A DNA stretch of 6,284 nucleotides, taken from a bacterium. GTDB taxonomy: Bacteria > Zixibacteria > MSB-5A5 > GN15 > FEB-12. Where the stretch lies: contig DAOVOW010000125.1 in the NCBI GenBank assembly GCA_030629485.1, positions 1-6,284 on the forward strand, written 5' to 3'. Position 1 is the first letter of the stretch. Each line of letters opens with the position of its first letter. Shown piece after piece: positions 6,134 through 6,284 of the stretch. Position numbers and translations under genes: made by a program. The notes beneath the pieces are model-generated. The model saw only the letters and a program-made list of their open reading frames with translations, searched no databases and was not told the origin of the DNA.

Positions 6134-6284
6134 TCAACGGCCCTTGATCATGCCTACGGCGACAAAACCGAGGATCAGCAGAACGACAAACGCCAAAGCC
6201 AGCAGGTTAAAGTATTTGTCGATAAACTGCTGGATGCGGTCCCCGTACTTGCGGTACAAGAGACCGATGAGACCGGCGACAACA
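6134..6284 (-). CDS. C-terminal end of a membrane protein, possibly DedA/VTT family (partial, 5' end outside window)
   Basis: A minus-strand frame is open from the right edge to TGA at 6136-6134, giving 49 residues. They consist of a short hydrophobic piece (VVAGLIGLLY), an amphipathic basic stretch (RKYGDRIQQFIDKYF) and a strong final membrane helix (LLALAFVVLLILGFVAVGMI) ending in KGR. This pattern, a charged linker with KYGDRI followed by a last helix, recalls the C-termini of DedA/VTT-domain proteins, but too little is present for a firm assignment. The frame has no internal stops and the composition is clearly membrane-like. It converges with the GYD gene. Confidence 0.6.
   Translation of the reverse strand, partial: VVAGLIGLLYRKYGDRIQQFIDKYFNLLALAFVVLLILGFVAVGMIKGR

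Overview
The window (6,284 bases, moderately GC-rich) is ordinary bacterial chromosome with six protein genes, tightly packed and mostly on the minus strand. There is no RNA gene, insertion sequence, CRISPR array or long repeat that I can see. The mix suggests a Gram-negative-type bacterium from a poorly cultivated respiring lineage: a secreted M1-type protein with the N-terminal domain common in Acidobacteria-like genomes, and a bd-like oxidase fused to c-type cytochrome domains. My guess is something near candidate phylum Zixibacteria or another FCB/Acidobacteria-like group. That placement is an impression from protein style, not a computed result.

Layout, reading the minus-strand genes in transcription order (right to left). 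A divergent control region (5430-5739) separates a minus-strand operon from a small plus-strand gene. The operon begins with an exported 740-residue M1-aminopeptidase homologue (3207-5429), whose catalytic residues are nearly all replaced. It overlaps by 28 bases a cytoplasmic M19 dipeptidase (2125-3234), whose metal-binding residues all look intact. After a 106-base gap comes a membrane oxidase module: a cytochrome bd-like subunit I with two C-terminal cytochrome c domains (498-2018), then, in an ATGA overlap, a second membrane protein (1-501, cut by the window edge). The second protein looks like a diverged paralogue of the first that lacks its key acidic residues.

To the right, a 94-residue GYD-domain protein (5740-6024, plus strand) has a strong sigma70-like promoter and a clear ribosome binding site. 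It converges on the last 49 codons of a minus-strand membrane protein, possibly DedA-like (6134-6284). The 109-base convergent gap (6025-6133) holds only weak hairpins without T-tracts, so I call no terminator there.

How the genes may work together: the oxidase pair probably accepts electrons from a c-type donor, not quinol, and reduces oxygen or a related acceptor. The two peptidase-family genes are probably co-translated, but only the dipeptidase looks catalytically competent. The main points for follow-up are the dead M1 active site and the catalytic/non-catalytic pairing in the oxidase.
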